This document shows positions 43,770 through 54,023 of a stretch of 64,000 nucleotides of DNA, in pieces. The notes under the pieces were generated by a model that searched no databases, had not been told where the DNA came from, and saw nothing but the letters and a program-made list of their open reading frames with translations. Each line of letters opens with the position of its first letter. The stretch's first letter is position 1. The stretch is from contig CM075729.1 of the NCBI GenBank assembly GCA_037974335.1, positions 92,294,592 through 92,358,591 on the forward strand, in the 5' to 3' direction. Origin of the DNA: Prionace glauca (lineage: Eukaryota > Chordata > Chondrichthyes > Carcharhiniformes > Carcharhinidae). A program made the position numbers and the translations under genes.

Positions 43770-45966
43770 GAAAGGTTAGAGGGAACATTGGTCCTCTCAG
43801 GGACAGAGGAGGGGAACTATGCTTGGAGCCTGGGGGAATGGGGGAGATCTTGAATGAATACTTTGCGTCAGTATTCACTCAGGAGAGGGGTCAGTCCTCT
43901 GCTGCTGTGCTTGAGAAGTTTGAGGATCCGTTGAGGGAAATAGTCATCATGAGGGAAGAGGTGTTGGGACTTTTAGACAGTATAAAGACGGATAAATCTC
44001 CGGGGCCTGATGGCATCTATCCTAGGCTGCTAAGGGAGGTGAGGGATGAAATTGCTGGGCCTCTGACGTAAATCTTTGACTCTTCTTTGGACACAGGTGA
44101 GGTCCCAGAGGATTGGCGGATTGCAAATGTAGTACCGTTGTTTAAAAAGGGTCAGAGGGATAATCCAGGGAACTATAGGCCAGTGAGCTTGACTTCAGTT
44201 ATAGGCAAGATAATGGAGAGGATCCTCAAGGATAGGATGTATGAGCATCTGGAGCGCTGCAATCTGATCAGGGATACGTTACAGGGAGGTCGTGCCTTAC
44301 GAATCTATTGGAATTTTTTGAAGAGGTGACAAAAACGGTTGACGAAGGACAAGCCGTTGATGTTGTCTATATGGATTTCAGTAAGGCGTTTGACAAGGTC
44401 CCTCACGGTAGGCTGATAGAAAAGGTGAAGGCTCATGGGATACAAGGCCAGGTATGTAGATGGGTGGAGAACTGGCTTGGGAGGAGGAGACAGCGGGTAG
44501 TAGTGGAGGGCTCCTTTTCCAATTGGAGGTCTGTCACCAGTGGGGTGCCGCAGGGCTCGGTACTAGGACCTCTACTATTTGTAGTATATATTAATGACTT
44601 GGAAGAGGGGGTAGGTGGTGTGATCAGCAAATTTGCTGATGACACTAAGATGGTTGGGTTGGCGGGTACTGAGGAGCAGTGCCTGGCAATGCAACAGGAC
44701 ATAGACAGGCTGGTAGATTGGGCAGATAGATGGCAAATGGAATTTAATCCGGAGAAATGCGAGGTGATGCACTTTGGCCGGAATAATGTGGAAGGGAGTT
44801 ATATGATAAAAGGTAGAACTATCTACCTAGATACGCAGAGAGACCTAGGGGTGCAGGTACACAAGTCCCTGAAGGTGTCGGTGCAGGTGCAGAATGTCAT
44901 GAGGAAAGCGTATGGCATGTTAGCCTTCATAGGAAGGGGTATAGAATATAAGAGTAGGAGTCTGATGTTGCAGTTATATAGAACGTTGGTTAGGCCTCAC
45001 CTGGAGTACTGCGTCCAGTTCTGGTCGCCGTACTACCGGAAGGATGTAGAGATCCTGGAGAGAGTGCAGAGGAGATTTACCAGGATGTTGCCTGGTATGG
45101 AAGGGCTGTCTTACGAGGAAAGATTGAACGCACTTGGGCTGTTTTCCCTTGAGAGACGTCGGCTGAGGGGGGATCTAATAGAGGTTTATAAGATTATGAA
45201 GGGGATAGATAGAGTAGATGGTGATAAGCTTTTTCCGCTATTAGAAATGGATAGAACGAGGGGTCACGGGCTTAGGGTGAGGGGGGCTAGATATAAGACT
45301 AATATTAGAGGGTAGTTTTTCACACAAAGGGTAGTGGGGATGTGGAATGCACTGCCGAGTAAGGTGGTGGAAGCAGGCACGCTAGGGTTGTTCAAGAGTC
45401 ACTTGGACAGCCACATGAGCGGTCTACATATAGGGGGATATAGCAGGCCTTACTAAGCATTGTAGGCTTGGGGTTCAGTTTTAGCCTCAGGGATATAGAG
45501 TCTTTTAAGAATGAAATTTTTATCCACAGGCATTTAAGTCCAGCAAGGGGCATGTGGGCGGCAGGTTGTGGTGGGCTGCTCTTGGATGTTGCTTCGGGAG
45601 TTGCCTACTGCTTCATGTCGGTGGTGTGCGTAAACTGGACCATCTCGAGGGCATCATGACAGCTCAGAGGCTATCTCTGTTGCTGTGCGGACACATGGAT
45701 TTGGGCCTGTGTCCGTGGGAGTGTGCGCGTTCTCCCCGTGGTTGCGTGGGTTTCCTCCGGGTGCTCCGGTTTCCTCCCACATCCCAAAAATGTGCTTTTA
45801 GGCTGATTGATTGGGTAACAAATTGTCCCTATATTGGACCTCCCTGATCCTCACACATTAGGCATAGACTAAAATCATGAATAGGTCACTGAGACAATGG
45901 GACGGCGGCGCGGGCTCGTTGGGCCGAAGGGCCTGTTTCCCGTGCTGTGTTGTTCTTTGTTCTTTG
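43770..45966 (+). mobile_element. 5'-truncated CR1-type LINE splitting the right V upstream region
   Basis: Inserted in a tract that is continuous in the left arm (GACAAGAAAGGGAGACAGTG on the minus strand near 4845). It is flanked by AGAC. The 3' tail is TTGTTCTTTGTTCTTTG. The 3' UTR (45440-45966) contains a SINE-core-like stretch. It lies about 0.4 kb upstream of the right V promoter. Confidence 0.9.
43850..45440 (+). pseudogene. LINE reverse transcriptase, broken
   Basis: RT motifs in order: DKSPGPDGIYPRLLREV, PEDWRIANVVPLFKKG, NYRPVSLTSVIGKIME, VVYMDFSKAFDKVPHGR, SGVPQGSVLGPLLFVVYI, catalytic FADDTKMVG near 44630-44655, [16 protein letters not shown] and the RRLRGDLIEVYKIMKG end. Breaks include a stop near 44070, a frameshift near 44290 and a stop at 45313-45315. 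The N-terminal ORF2 endonuclease is lost by truncation. Confidence 0.9.
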
Positions 45967-46295
45967 AGACAGTGAGAGTGTGATGGACAGAAACATAGAC
46001 TAATGAAGAGTTACTCAGAGAGTGAAAGAGACAGCAATTGAGGGAGTGAAATCAATAGAGACAGAGACTGAGTGACAGATATCGAGAGAGAAAGACTCCG
46101 ACTGAGAGAGCGAGTGAGGGATAAATATTGAGAGAGATAGAGACAGCGAGTGAGGGAGAGATATCGAGAGAGTGAGAGACAGAGACTGAGGGACAGAGTC
46201 TGAGGGTCAGAAACTGAGGGTCTCTGTCCCTCAGCCTCTCGGGGAGAGAAGAAGAGGAAGTGAAAGGTGCTGACGTGGTTTCTCTGGGTCAGACC

Positions 46296-46350
46296 ATTTA
46301 CAAACTGAGGAACAGGCAGTGAGACTCTCACAGGCTGCAGCTTTATAAAG
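46296..46350 (+). promoter_or_regulatory. Right V promoter: TATA and octamer-like motif
   Basis: CTTTATAAAG at 46341-46350 lies 60 bases upstream of the leader ATG (46410). ATTTACAA at 46296-46303 is a degenerate octamer at the usual place. The promoter is conserved with the left one. Confidence 0.65.
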
Positions 46351-46409
46351 CAGAGCCCAGTGAAGGGAGAGTTTATCAGTAACCAGGCACAGGGACACGA
46401 GAACACACC

Positions 46410-46941
46410 ATGATTTCAGCCATCCAGCTGCTCTGGCCTCTGGCATTCTGCATCGCAGGTACAAATCTCTCTCCTTCCACCTTGAATATTTCCCTGCTCT
46501 CCATTTCAATCCAATTCTCCTGACTTGTGATTGAAGGGTAAATGCTGAAAGGAGAGGAACAGTCAGTGTCTCCAACAATATCTCATTGTACAGCCTCTTT
46601 CTGTGACAGTTATTACTTCACTCTGTTTCTCTATTATCCTCAGGTATCAATGGAGACATCAGCGTGACCCAGACTCCCCCGGTGGTGTCAGTGAGCCTGG
46701 GCCAGTCCGTCACCATCACCTGTACGACCAGTCAATCTGTTAGCAATTACATGGGTTGGTACCAACAGCGAGAAGGACAGAAACCGGCTCTGCTGATCTA
46801 CTATGCATCAAATCGATTCACAGGAGTATCCGACCGATTCACCGGCAGTGGATCTGGGACAAGATTCACCATGACAATCAGCAATGTTCAGAATGAGGAT
46901 GTCGCTGATTATTACTGTCAGCAAGGCTACAGCTACCCCTA
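46410..46941 (+). CDS. IGKV: Ig kappa-type V gene (leader + V), right cluster
   Basis: The leader exon 46410-46458 encodes [16 protein letters not shown], a typical signal peptide directing the chain to the ER. The donor GT is at 46459, the 185-nt intron ends in CAG at 46643, and the V exon is 46644-46941. The mature start is about DISVTQTPP. Framework marks: TITCTTS (first Cys), [40 protein letters not shown] (second Cys). CDR1 is SQSVSNY, CDR2 YASNR, and the germline CDR3 stub QQGYSYPY runs straight into the 12-RSS. No stops. CDR2 is short, which argues against sigma, and the 12-bp spacer argues against lambda. After joining to the J at 48742 and splicing to C at 54024 it would form a complete light chain. 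Frames running past 46941 into the repeat array are not real coding. Confidence 0.96.
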
Positions 46942-46969
46942 CACAGTGATACAGAGCCTTACAAAAACC
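46942..46969 (+). promoter_or_regulatory. 12-RSS of right V
   Basis: CACAGTG (46942-46948), 12-bp spacer (46949-46960), ACAAAAACC (46961-46969). Both elements are perfect consensus. Confidence 0.96.
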
Positions 46970-46972
46970 CCA

Positions 46973-48432
46973 ATACACACAGCACCACCTCCTGTACTGA
47001 CACATCCCACAGTTTTATATAATATATAATAATGGACACACAGTCCCACCTCCTGTACTGACACATCCCACAGTTTTATATAATATATAATAATGGACAC
47101 ACAGTCCCACCTCCTGTACTGACACATCCCACAGTTTTATATCATATATAATAATGGACACACAGTCCCACCTCCTGTACTGACACATCCCACAGTTTTA
47201 TATAATATATAATAATGGACACACAATCCCACCTCCTGTACTGACACATCCCACAGTTTTATATAATATATAATAATGGACACACAGTCCCACCTCCTGT
47301 ACTGACACATCCCACAGTTTTATATAATATATAATAATGGACACACAGTCCCACCTCCTGTACTGACACATCCCACAGTTTTATATAATATATAATAATG
47401 GACACACAGTCCCACCTCCTGTACTGACACATCCCACAGTTTTATACAATATATAATAATGGACACACAGTCCCACCTCCTGGACTGACACATCCCACAG
47501 TTTTATATAATATATAATAATGGACACACAGTCCCACCTCCTGTACTGACACATCCCACAGTTTTATATAATATATAATAATGGACACACAGTCCCACCT
47601 CCTGTACTGACACATCCCACAGTTTTATATAATATATAATAATGGACACACAGTCCCACCTTCTGTACTGACACATCCCACAGTTTTATATAATATATAA
47701 TAATGGACACACAGTCCCACCTCCTGTACGGACACATCCCACAGTTTTATATAATATATAATAATGGACACACAGTCCCACCTCCTGTACTGACACATCC
47801 CACAGTTTTATATAATATATAATAATGGACACACAGTCCCACCTCCTGTACTGACACATCCCACAGTTTTATATAATATATAATAATGGAAACACAGTCC
47901 CACCTTCTGTACTGACACATCCCACAGTTTTATATAATATATAATAATGGACACACAGTCCCACCTCCTGTACTGACACATCCCACAGTTTTATATAATA
48001 TATAATAATGGACACACAGTCCCACCTCCTGTACTGACACATCCCACAGTTTTATATAATATATAATAATGGACACACAGTCCCACCTCCTGTACTGACA
48101 CATCCCACAGTTTTATATAATATATAATAATAGACACACAGTCCCACCTCCTGTACTGACACATCCCACAGTTTTATATAATATATAATAATGGACACAC
48201 AGTCCCACCTCCTGTACTGACACATCCCACAGTTTTATATAATATATAATAATGGACACACAGTCCCACCTCCTGTACTGACACATCCCACAGTTTTATA
48301 TAATATATAATAATAGACACACAGTCCCACCTCCTGTACTGACACATCCCACAGTTTTATATAATATATAATAATGGACACACAGCACCACCTTCTGTAC
48401 TGACACATCCCACAGTTTTATACAATATTTAA
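46973..48432. repeat. 61-bp minisatellite in right V-J interval, about 24 copies
   Basis: Units contain CCCACCTCCTGTACTGACAC and CCCACAGTTTTATATAATAT. Rare variants include CTGGACTG, TTCTGTAC and CAATCCC. It starts about four bases after the V nonamer. It is the inverted counterpart of 2150-3793, with about three fewer units. Confidence 0.95.
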
Positions 48433-48702
48433 TGAACACAAGAAAGGAAACTGGGCAAATTATTTGCACTGTCCACTACACACTCCAGTCCCTGTGGTGT
48501 CCACCGCTCGCTGAAGGCCTCGAGTTTCCCTCTTACTCTCCATGTCCACATATGAAGAGCAGCTGAAAGATTTATCATCTCAAATTAGAATTCTCAACTC
48601 TCCCAACAAAACACAGAGATATTGAGAGAAACAGAGAGAGAGAAAGAGTGAGAGAGAAAGAGTGACAGAGAAAGATGAGTGAGTGAGTGAGTCAGAGACA
48701 GA

Positions 48703-48741
48703 GGTTTTTGTACAGCTCCTCCACTGGGAGCTGTCAGTGTG
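48703..48741 (+). promoter_or_regulatory. 23-RSS of right J
   Basis: GGTTTTTGT (48703-48711), 23-bp spacer (48712-48734), CAGTGTG (48735-48741), immediately followed by J. It pairs with the 12-RSS at 46942 under the 12/23 rule, for deletional joining. Confidence 0.95.
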
Positions 48742-48776
48742 GTTTACGTTTGGTAAAGGAACCAAACTCAGACTGA
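48742..48776 (+). CDS. IGKJ: Ig kappa-type J segment, right cluster
   Basis: Encodes FTFGKGTKLRL with the light-chain FGxGT motif, which forms the last strand of the V domain. It ends in one base (A) before the donor GTAAGT (48777). That phase-1 junction joins CC at the start of the C exon to give Thr-Arg-Glu. It sits about 1.8 kb from its V, an unusually wide gap for a shark cluster, because of the 61-bp array. Frame and splice site are intact. Confidence 0.95.
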
Positions 48777-49587
48777 GTAAGTAAAGCCCAATCCTCCGTT
48801 ATTAATCCTTTCAATGCTGAAACTTTCTCAAACACAAATACTGAAGAGTTGAAGGTGTTAGTGAGGAAGCTGCAGTCAGTGAAATGGTTGATTGAAGAAC
48901 ACTGTGTAGAACAGGGAGTCCAGCTGTATTTCTTTCCTTCCATTCCCCCCTTTAAGCAGCAAGATATAAGTAAGCAGCTTTTACCCACCGTGTGGAGGAG
49001 ATCTGGACGTTTGCAGACTGTGTTCACATTCCTGCAGCATGGAATGAAATCACTCTCTAGACTCCTGTCAGTCTCAGTGTGACACACACAGGCAGAGTTT
49101 GATGTGAAGTTGAACTCTCTGTCTCACTCTCTGATATAACTGATCACAGCAGCAGCACAGTCAGACACCGAGGTGCCACCTGCCCCAGCTTTCACTCTGC
49201 TCTCTCCACTCCCTGCTTATCTCTTGCTGAAGTTCTGATGACAAACAGCCACAGCAGGGCTCACAATCCAGTGGCTTCAGTGTTCCAGGCTTTCGGGGAG
49301 ACTCTCTGTTACTTTCTCTTTGGGATGAGTGCAATCCAATATTTATCCCGGATCCAATGCTGATTGTTCTCATTGCTGTGTGTGGGATCTTGCTGTGTAC
49401 ATGTTGTGACCAATTTCAGACAGGCTCCCTCATTTGTTAACTTCCTGAACCGGATCCCAATTTTGTTTTGCTCCTGGGTGAGGAGTAATCAGCTGGAATC
49501 CCACCCTCGATTGGTCACAACAGGGTCCATTTAAAATGGATCCCTTCACCTGTAGAAACCTTACACAGTCCATGTAGTTTTTTATTA

Positions 49588-49885
49588 GCCATTGAATCCC
49601 TACAGTGCAGGAGGAAGCTATTCAGTCCATTGACAGAATTACGAGGGACAGAGATAGGGTAGATATGAGGAAACTTTTCCCCTTAATCACAGAGGCAGCA
49701 GATTTTGAGAGACGTGAGGGAAATCTTTTCACCCGATTCTCCAAAAGATCTTCTTACCCAGGCTCCCTGTAACCCTGCACATTTACCATTGCTAACCCAC
49801 CTAAAGAACACACTCGGGGCAATTTAGCATGGCCAATCCATCTAACCTGCAGACCTTTGGAATGGGGGAGGAAACTGGAGCACCC
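49588..49885 (-). mobile_element. Decayed SINE/LINE mixture
   Basis: SINE 3' phrases (CCCTACAGTGCAGGAGGAAG; GGGGCAATTTAGCATGGCC) surround a short LINE-like middle (about 49640-49760). Shared in part with 755-1010. 49886-50214 is unique DNA with nothing recognised. Confidence 0.5.
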
Positions 49886-50214
49886 CGAAAAATGTCTCAA
49901 CTCACATTCTGTCACCCCAGCACCAGTACACACAGCTCAGGGATACAGTTGGATTTTTAACCCATTTCCCTGTTGTTTCCTGAAATGTAACAAACAAACA
50001 TGTCTTTCACCCAGAATCAGTTTACTTTGAATTCAGACCATTTCCACATTCTGGGATATAACTCAACAGGAGATGGGTTTTGGATTCAGCTGAGATGTGA
50101 CAATCAGTCTCCATTGTCTCTGTAACCACAGGAGATTAAAGTTTAGTCTGAGGCATTTTTTCAATCTGCATTTCTATTTTCTGTTTGAAGAAGTCCCTGA
50201 CACCATTCAGGTAT

Positions 50215-50390
50215 AAAAAGTCTGACAACACCAGGTTTAAGTCGAGCCGATTTATTTGATAGTAAACTCACCTCGAAAGCTAGTGAGTTTACTGTCAAAT
50301 AAATAAGTTGGACATAAACCTGGTGTTGTCAGACTTTTTACTGTGTTTACCCCAGTCCAACACCAGCAGATCCACATCATGACCATTCAG
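50215..50390. repeat. Fold-back repeat, short version
   Basis: AGTCTGACAACACCAGGTTT is followed about 60 bases on by its reverse complement (AACCTGGTGTTGTCAGACTT), then CCCAGTCCAACACCAGCAGA. Same family as 55018-55330. Arms about 55 bp. Confidence 0.75.
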
Positions 50391-50479
50391 GTGTGACATT
50401 CCATCTAGACTCGGGTCTGGTCAGTCAAATATAATCCACATCGGAATTTTCCAGAAGTTGGTCACTTTACATTCTCACC

Positions 50480-50700
50480 CATCTTGGCTCAGTCAGAAAG
50501 AGGCCCTTCAGCCCATCCTGTCTCTGCTGGCCATCAAGCTCCTAACTATTCTGAACCCATTTTCCAACAATTGATCCATAGCCTTGTGTGCTTTGGAATT
50601 TCAAATGCTCATCTGAATACTTTTTAAATGTTGTGAGCGTTCCTGCCTCTACCACCCTTTCATGTAGTGAGTTCCAGATTCTTCAGCCTTATCTTTTGTA
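50480..50700 (-). mobile_element. Old CR1-like LINE 3' fragment
   Basis: Contains AGGCCCTTCAGCCCATCCTG and further decayed RT-end phrases in minus orientation. 50701-51179 is unique DNA with no gene recognised. Confidence 0.45.
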
Positions 50701-51179
50701 CTGATGTGCTGGGTTCCCCCATCATTGAGGATGGGGATATTTGCGGTGCCTCCTCCTCCAGTGAGTTGTTTAATTGTCCACCACCATTCACGGCTGGATG
50801 TGACAGGACTGCAGAGCTTAGATCTGATCCATTGGCTGTGGGATGGTTTAACTCTGTCTATCACTTGCTGCTTCTGCTGTTTGGTACACAGTCTCTGTGT
50901 TGTAGCTTCACCAGGTTAACACCTCATTTTTCAGTCTGTCTGTTGTTGCTCCTGCCATGTCCTCCTGCACTGTTCATTGAACTGAAAGCAGCAGAGAATC
51001 CACAGAAACAGACTGATGTTTGTCTGATGTGTCTGTGTGTTTATTAGTTGTGACTGAGCAGATAGCAAGAGTTTCAGCAGCAACAAAGATGTTTCTCTAG
51101 TTCACCTCCCACTTTCCCCATCCACTTCCAAAATCCTTACAGGGAAAGGGCCAGCACCTGTCACATCCCCCCTCTAAAC

Positions 51180-51440
51180 TACAGGCCTCCCATCTTTCAG
51201 ATGAGACAATCTGATATCTGCCCTCTCAGGGGGTGTAAAAGATCCCATAGTGCTATTGGAAGAAGAGCAGGGGAGTTCACCCCGGTGAACTGGTCAATAT
51301 TCATCCCTCAATCAACATCACTACAAATCCGCTTATCTGTTCTTTCTCAGTCTACTCCCCGGGATCCTGCTGTGCACAATGAGCTGTAAAACACATTGGG
51401 ACATTCTGAGGTGGTGACAGGTGCTATAGAAATGTAATTC
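51180..51440 (+). mobile_element. LINE tail, L2/CR1-like
   Basis: Contains GTAAAAGATCCCATAGTGCT, AGAGCAGGGGAGTTCACCCC and the tail GGTGCTATAGAAATG, a tail type common in fish LINEs. 51441-51999 holds no gene I can recognise. Confidence 0.5.
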
Positions 51441-51999
51441 TGTCTTTGGAATTGGAGATTCCTGATCCTGACTCTCACCCATTCTCCACACACTCGCACC
51501 CTCCAGAGTTCATGGGGTCATTAGGAGCAGTGACCCCGTCTGACCCCTGGACACTGAGACTAATTCTAGCCTCACCCTTGACCTCAGCCCAGTGCTGGGC
51601 AGTAAGGTTTGAAATGAAATCTAGAAGCTTCTACACCAGCCAATGAGAATCCTGTGTGAAGTGTGTTGATCCAAGTCTGCTCCAATGTTCTGGGATAAAG
51701 TTCTCCTGATCTGTGTGTGATCTGAGGTTTGTTGATGCTCAACCTGTTTCCCCCGGACAGACTGAGCAATAGTTCCAGCTTCCTGACTGGTTAACATTCT
51801 GTTAAAGGGACACTGTGTCTTTAAATACTCTCACTATTAACCATTTCAGTGCTGAATTTTTAGTAACCTTCTTTACAAATATTTCAGGAACATTGTAAAA
51901 TGATTTAACCAGCTACAAATCAAACCTTTACCCCCAGACACTGAACTAATTTGAAATTGAATGTGCCACTTTCCCTTACATTCCATCAGCTTTTAATTT

Positions 52000-52165
52000 T
52001 AAAAAGCATTATCCATCCTCCAGTCCACCCACACCACACCTGTAGCCAGAGAGGATTGGAAAATAATGGTCAGAGTCTCTGCTATTTCTTCCCTTGCTTC
52101 ACTTCGCATCCTGGGATACATTTCACCCGGGCCTGGGAATTTCTCCATTTTAAAAGATGATAAAC
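52000..52165 (-). mobile_element. Old CR1-type LINE, RT start piece
   Basis: On the minus strand: PGPGEMYPRMRSEAREEIAE and TLTIIFQSSLATG. It is continuous in family and orientation with 53532-54000, and the CR1 between is a later insertion. Confidence 0.75.
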
Positions 52166-53352
52166 ACATTAATATGGACGTAGTGTACATGGACTTCAGC
52201 AAGGCATTTGATAAGGTCCCCCATGCAAGACTTCTTGAGAAGGTGAGAGGGCATGGGATCCAAGGGCCTTTGGCCTTGTGGATCCAGAACTGGCTTGCCT
52301 GCAGAAGGCAGAGAGTGGTTGTGGATGGGGCTTTTTCTGAATGGAGGTCAGTCACCAGTGGGGTGCCCCAGGGATCTGTTCTGGGACCCTTGCTGTTTGT
52401 CATTTTCATAAATGACCTGGATGAGGAAGTGGAGGGATGGGTTAGCAAGTTCGCTGATGACACGAAGGTCGGTGGTGTTGTGGATGGTCTGGAAGGATGT
52501 CAAAAGTTGCAGCAGGACATAGATAGGATGCAGGAATGGGCGGAGAAGTGGCAGATGGACTTCAACGCGGATAAATGTGTAGTCGTCCATTTCGGCAGAA
52601 CCAACGGGATGAACGAGTACACTATCAAGGGCAGGAGTCTTAGTAGCGTTGAAGAGCAGAAGGATCTCGGGGTCCGGGTCCACAGGACTCTTAAATCGGC
52701 CTCGCAGGTGGAGGAGGTGGTCAAGAAGGCGTATGGTGTACTGGCCTTCATTAATCGAGGGATTGAGTTTAGGAGTCGGGAAGTAATGCTGCAACTTTAC
52801 AGGACCCTCGTCAGGCCTCATTTGGAGTACTGTGTGCAGTTCTGGTCGCCTCACTATAGGAAAGACGTAGAAGCTATTGAAAGGGTGCAGAGGAGATTTA
52901 CAAGGATGTTGCCTGGACTGGGAGGCATGCCTTATGAAGATAGGTTGAGGGAGCTGGGACTCTTTTCCCTAGAGAGGCGAAGGTTGAGAGGCGATCTGAT
53001 AGAAGTTTATAAAATGTTGAGAGGAATAGATAGGGTGGACTCTCAGAGGCTATTTCCTTGCGTTGAAATGGTCGCTACGAGAGGACACAGATTTAAGGTG
53101 CGGGGAGGGAAGTACAGAAGTGATGTTAGGGGTAAGTTTTTCACTCAGAGGGTGGTGAGTGAATGGAATCGGCTGCCGTCATCGGTGGTGGAGGCGAACT
53201 CGCTGGGGTCTTTTAAAAGACTTCTGGATGAGTATATGGGGTTTAATGGGATTGGGGGTTATAGATAGGTCTATAGATTGGTGGGGTTGATGTGATCGGC
53301 GCAACTCGAGGGCCGAAGGGCCTGTTTGTGCTGTAATGTTCTATGTTCTAAT
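52166..53352 (+). mobile_element. 5'-truncated CR1 LINE, RT open for about 365 codons
   Basis: Encodes VVYMDFSKAFDKVPHARLL, SGVPQGSVLGPLLFVIFI, catalytic FADDTKVGG (about 52450-52475), [36 protein letters not shown], then stops at 53266. The 3' end has GATCGGCGCAACTCGAGGG and a TTCTATGTTCTA tail. No internal stop in the retained part, so it is a young copy. It lies in the J-C intron in the sense direction. Confidence 0.92.
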
Positions 53353-53531
53353 ATCTCCTCGCTCACTATCATTATCACATTAATTAGTTCACAATCCCTC
53401 CCCTCCTGAAATACAATGTCAACTTTGTCCCTGCTACTTGTGATATTTGATATAAATTATTCATTAAGAACCACCTATATGTCTTCTCTCTCCACATACA
53501 AGTTACCTTTTTGCTCTCGAATTTGCCCTAT

Positions 53532-54000
53532 TTAATCCTTAGTTATTCTCTTTGCAATGTCCGGCGCTATTGCTTGATGAACAGATATGTCCTGAACTCT
53601 ATCTCCAGCTCGAATATCCTCCCACTGCTCTGACACTGATTTACCTTCAAGTTGCTGTTTCCGGTTCATTTTGGCAAATTCCAGTTTGGTGAAATTGGCC
53701 TTTTCCCAATTTAAAACGTTTACTCTTGATCGATCTTTCCCCTTTTCCATAGCTACTCTAAATCTAACTGTATTATGATCATTATTACCCAAATGCTCTC
53801 TCACTGATACACCTTCCACATGCCCAGTTTCATTCTCTAAAACTGATAAAACTGCCCCTTCTCTTGTTGGGATTGTTCCGAACGGGTTAAAAAAGTTCCC
53901 CCGGAATGGATTTTCAGAATTGTGCAACGTTGAAACATTGACACTGATTTGATCCCAGTTAATATTCGGGATGTTGAAAGCCTGAAAATGGCAGTGATTA
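53532..54000 (-). mobile_element. Old CR1-type endonuclease fragment beside C exon
   Basis: A frame open for 168 codons on the minus strand: AFNIPNINWDQISVN, EGAVLSVLENETGHVEG, SVREHLGNNDHNTVRFRVAM, NWEKANFTKLEFAKMN. It is an APE endonuclease C-terminal part of an older LINE, inserted within about 25 bases of the C-exon acceptor. Catalytic positions are partly altered. Confidence 0.75.
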
Positions 54001-54023
54001 AAATTCCTTCTCTTCTCTTCCAG

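Larger units (their letters stand above)
37597..49842. repeat. Right arm of giant inverted repeat
   Basis: This is the inverted partner of 755-12910. It is interrupted by LINE material not found in the left arm, chiefly at 40878-41980, 42432-43103 and 43770-45966. Where both arms are present the sequences differ by only scattered bases, apart from tandem-array copy number and a few indels. The inner end (37597) lies in an L2-like fragment that continues on the left side but is cut off here. Confidence 0.92.
48777..54023 (+). other. J-C intron of right cluster
   Basis: A 5.2-kb intron from GTAAGT to an acceptor in a pyrimidine run (TTCTCTTCTCTTCCAG at 54008-54023). 48777-49842 is shared with the left cluster. 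The rest holds SINE and LINE pieces: 49588-49885 SINE/LINE mixture, 50215-50390 fold-back repeat, 51180-51440 LINE tail, 52000-54000 nested LINEs. I saw no enhancer-like motif I could name. Confidence 0.9.

Noticed and set aside
46942-47029. Continuation of the V reading frame past the CDR3 stub
   Set aside because: It runs through the heptamer, spacer and nonamer into the minisatellite. The V segment ends at the heptamer.
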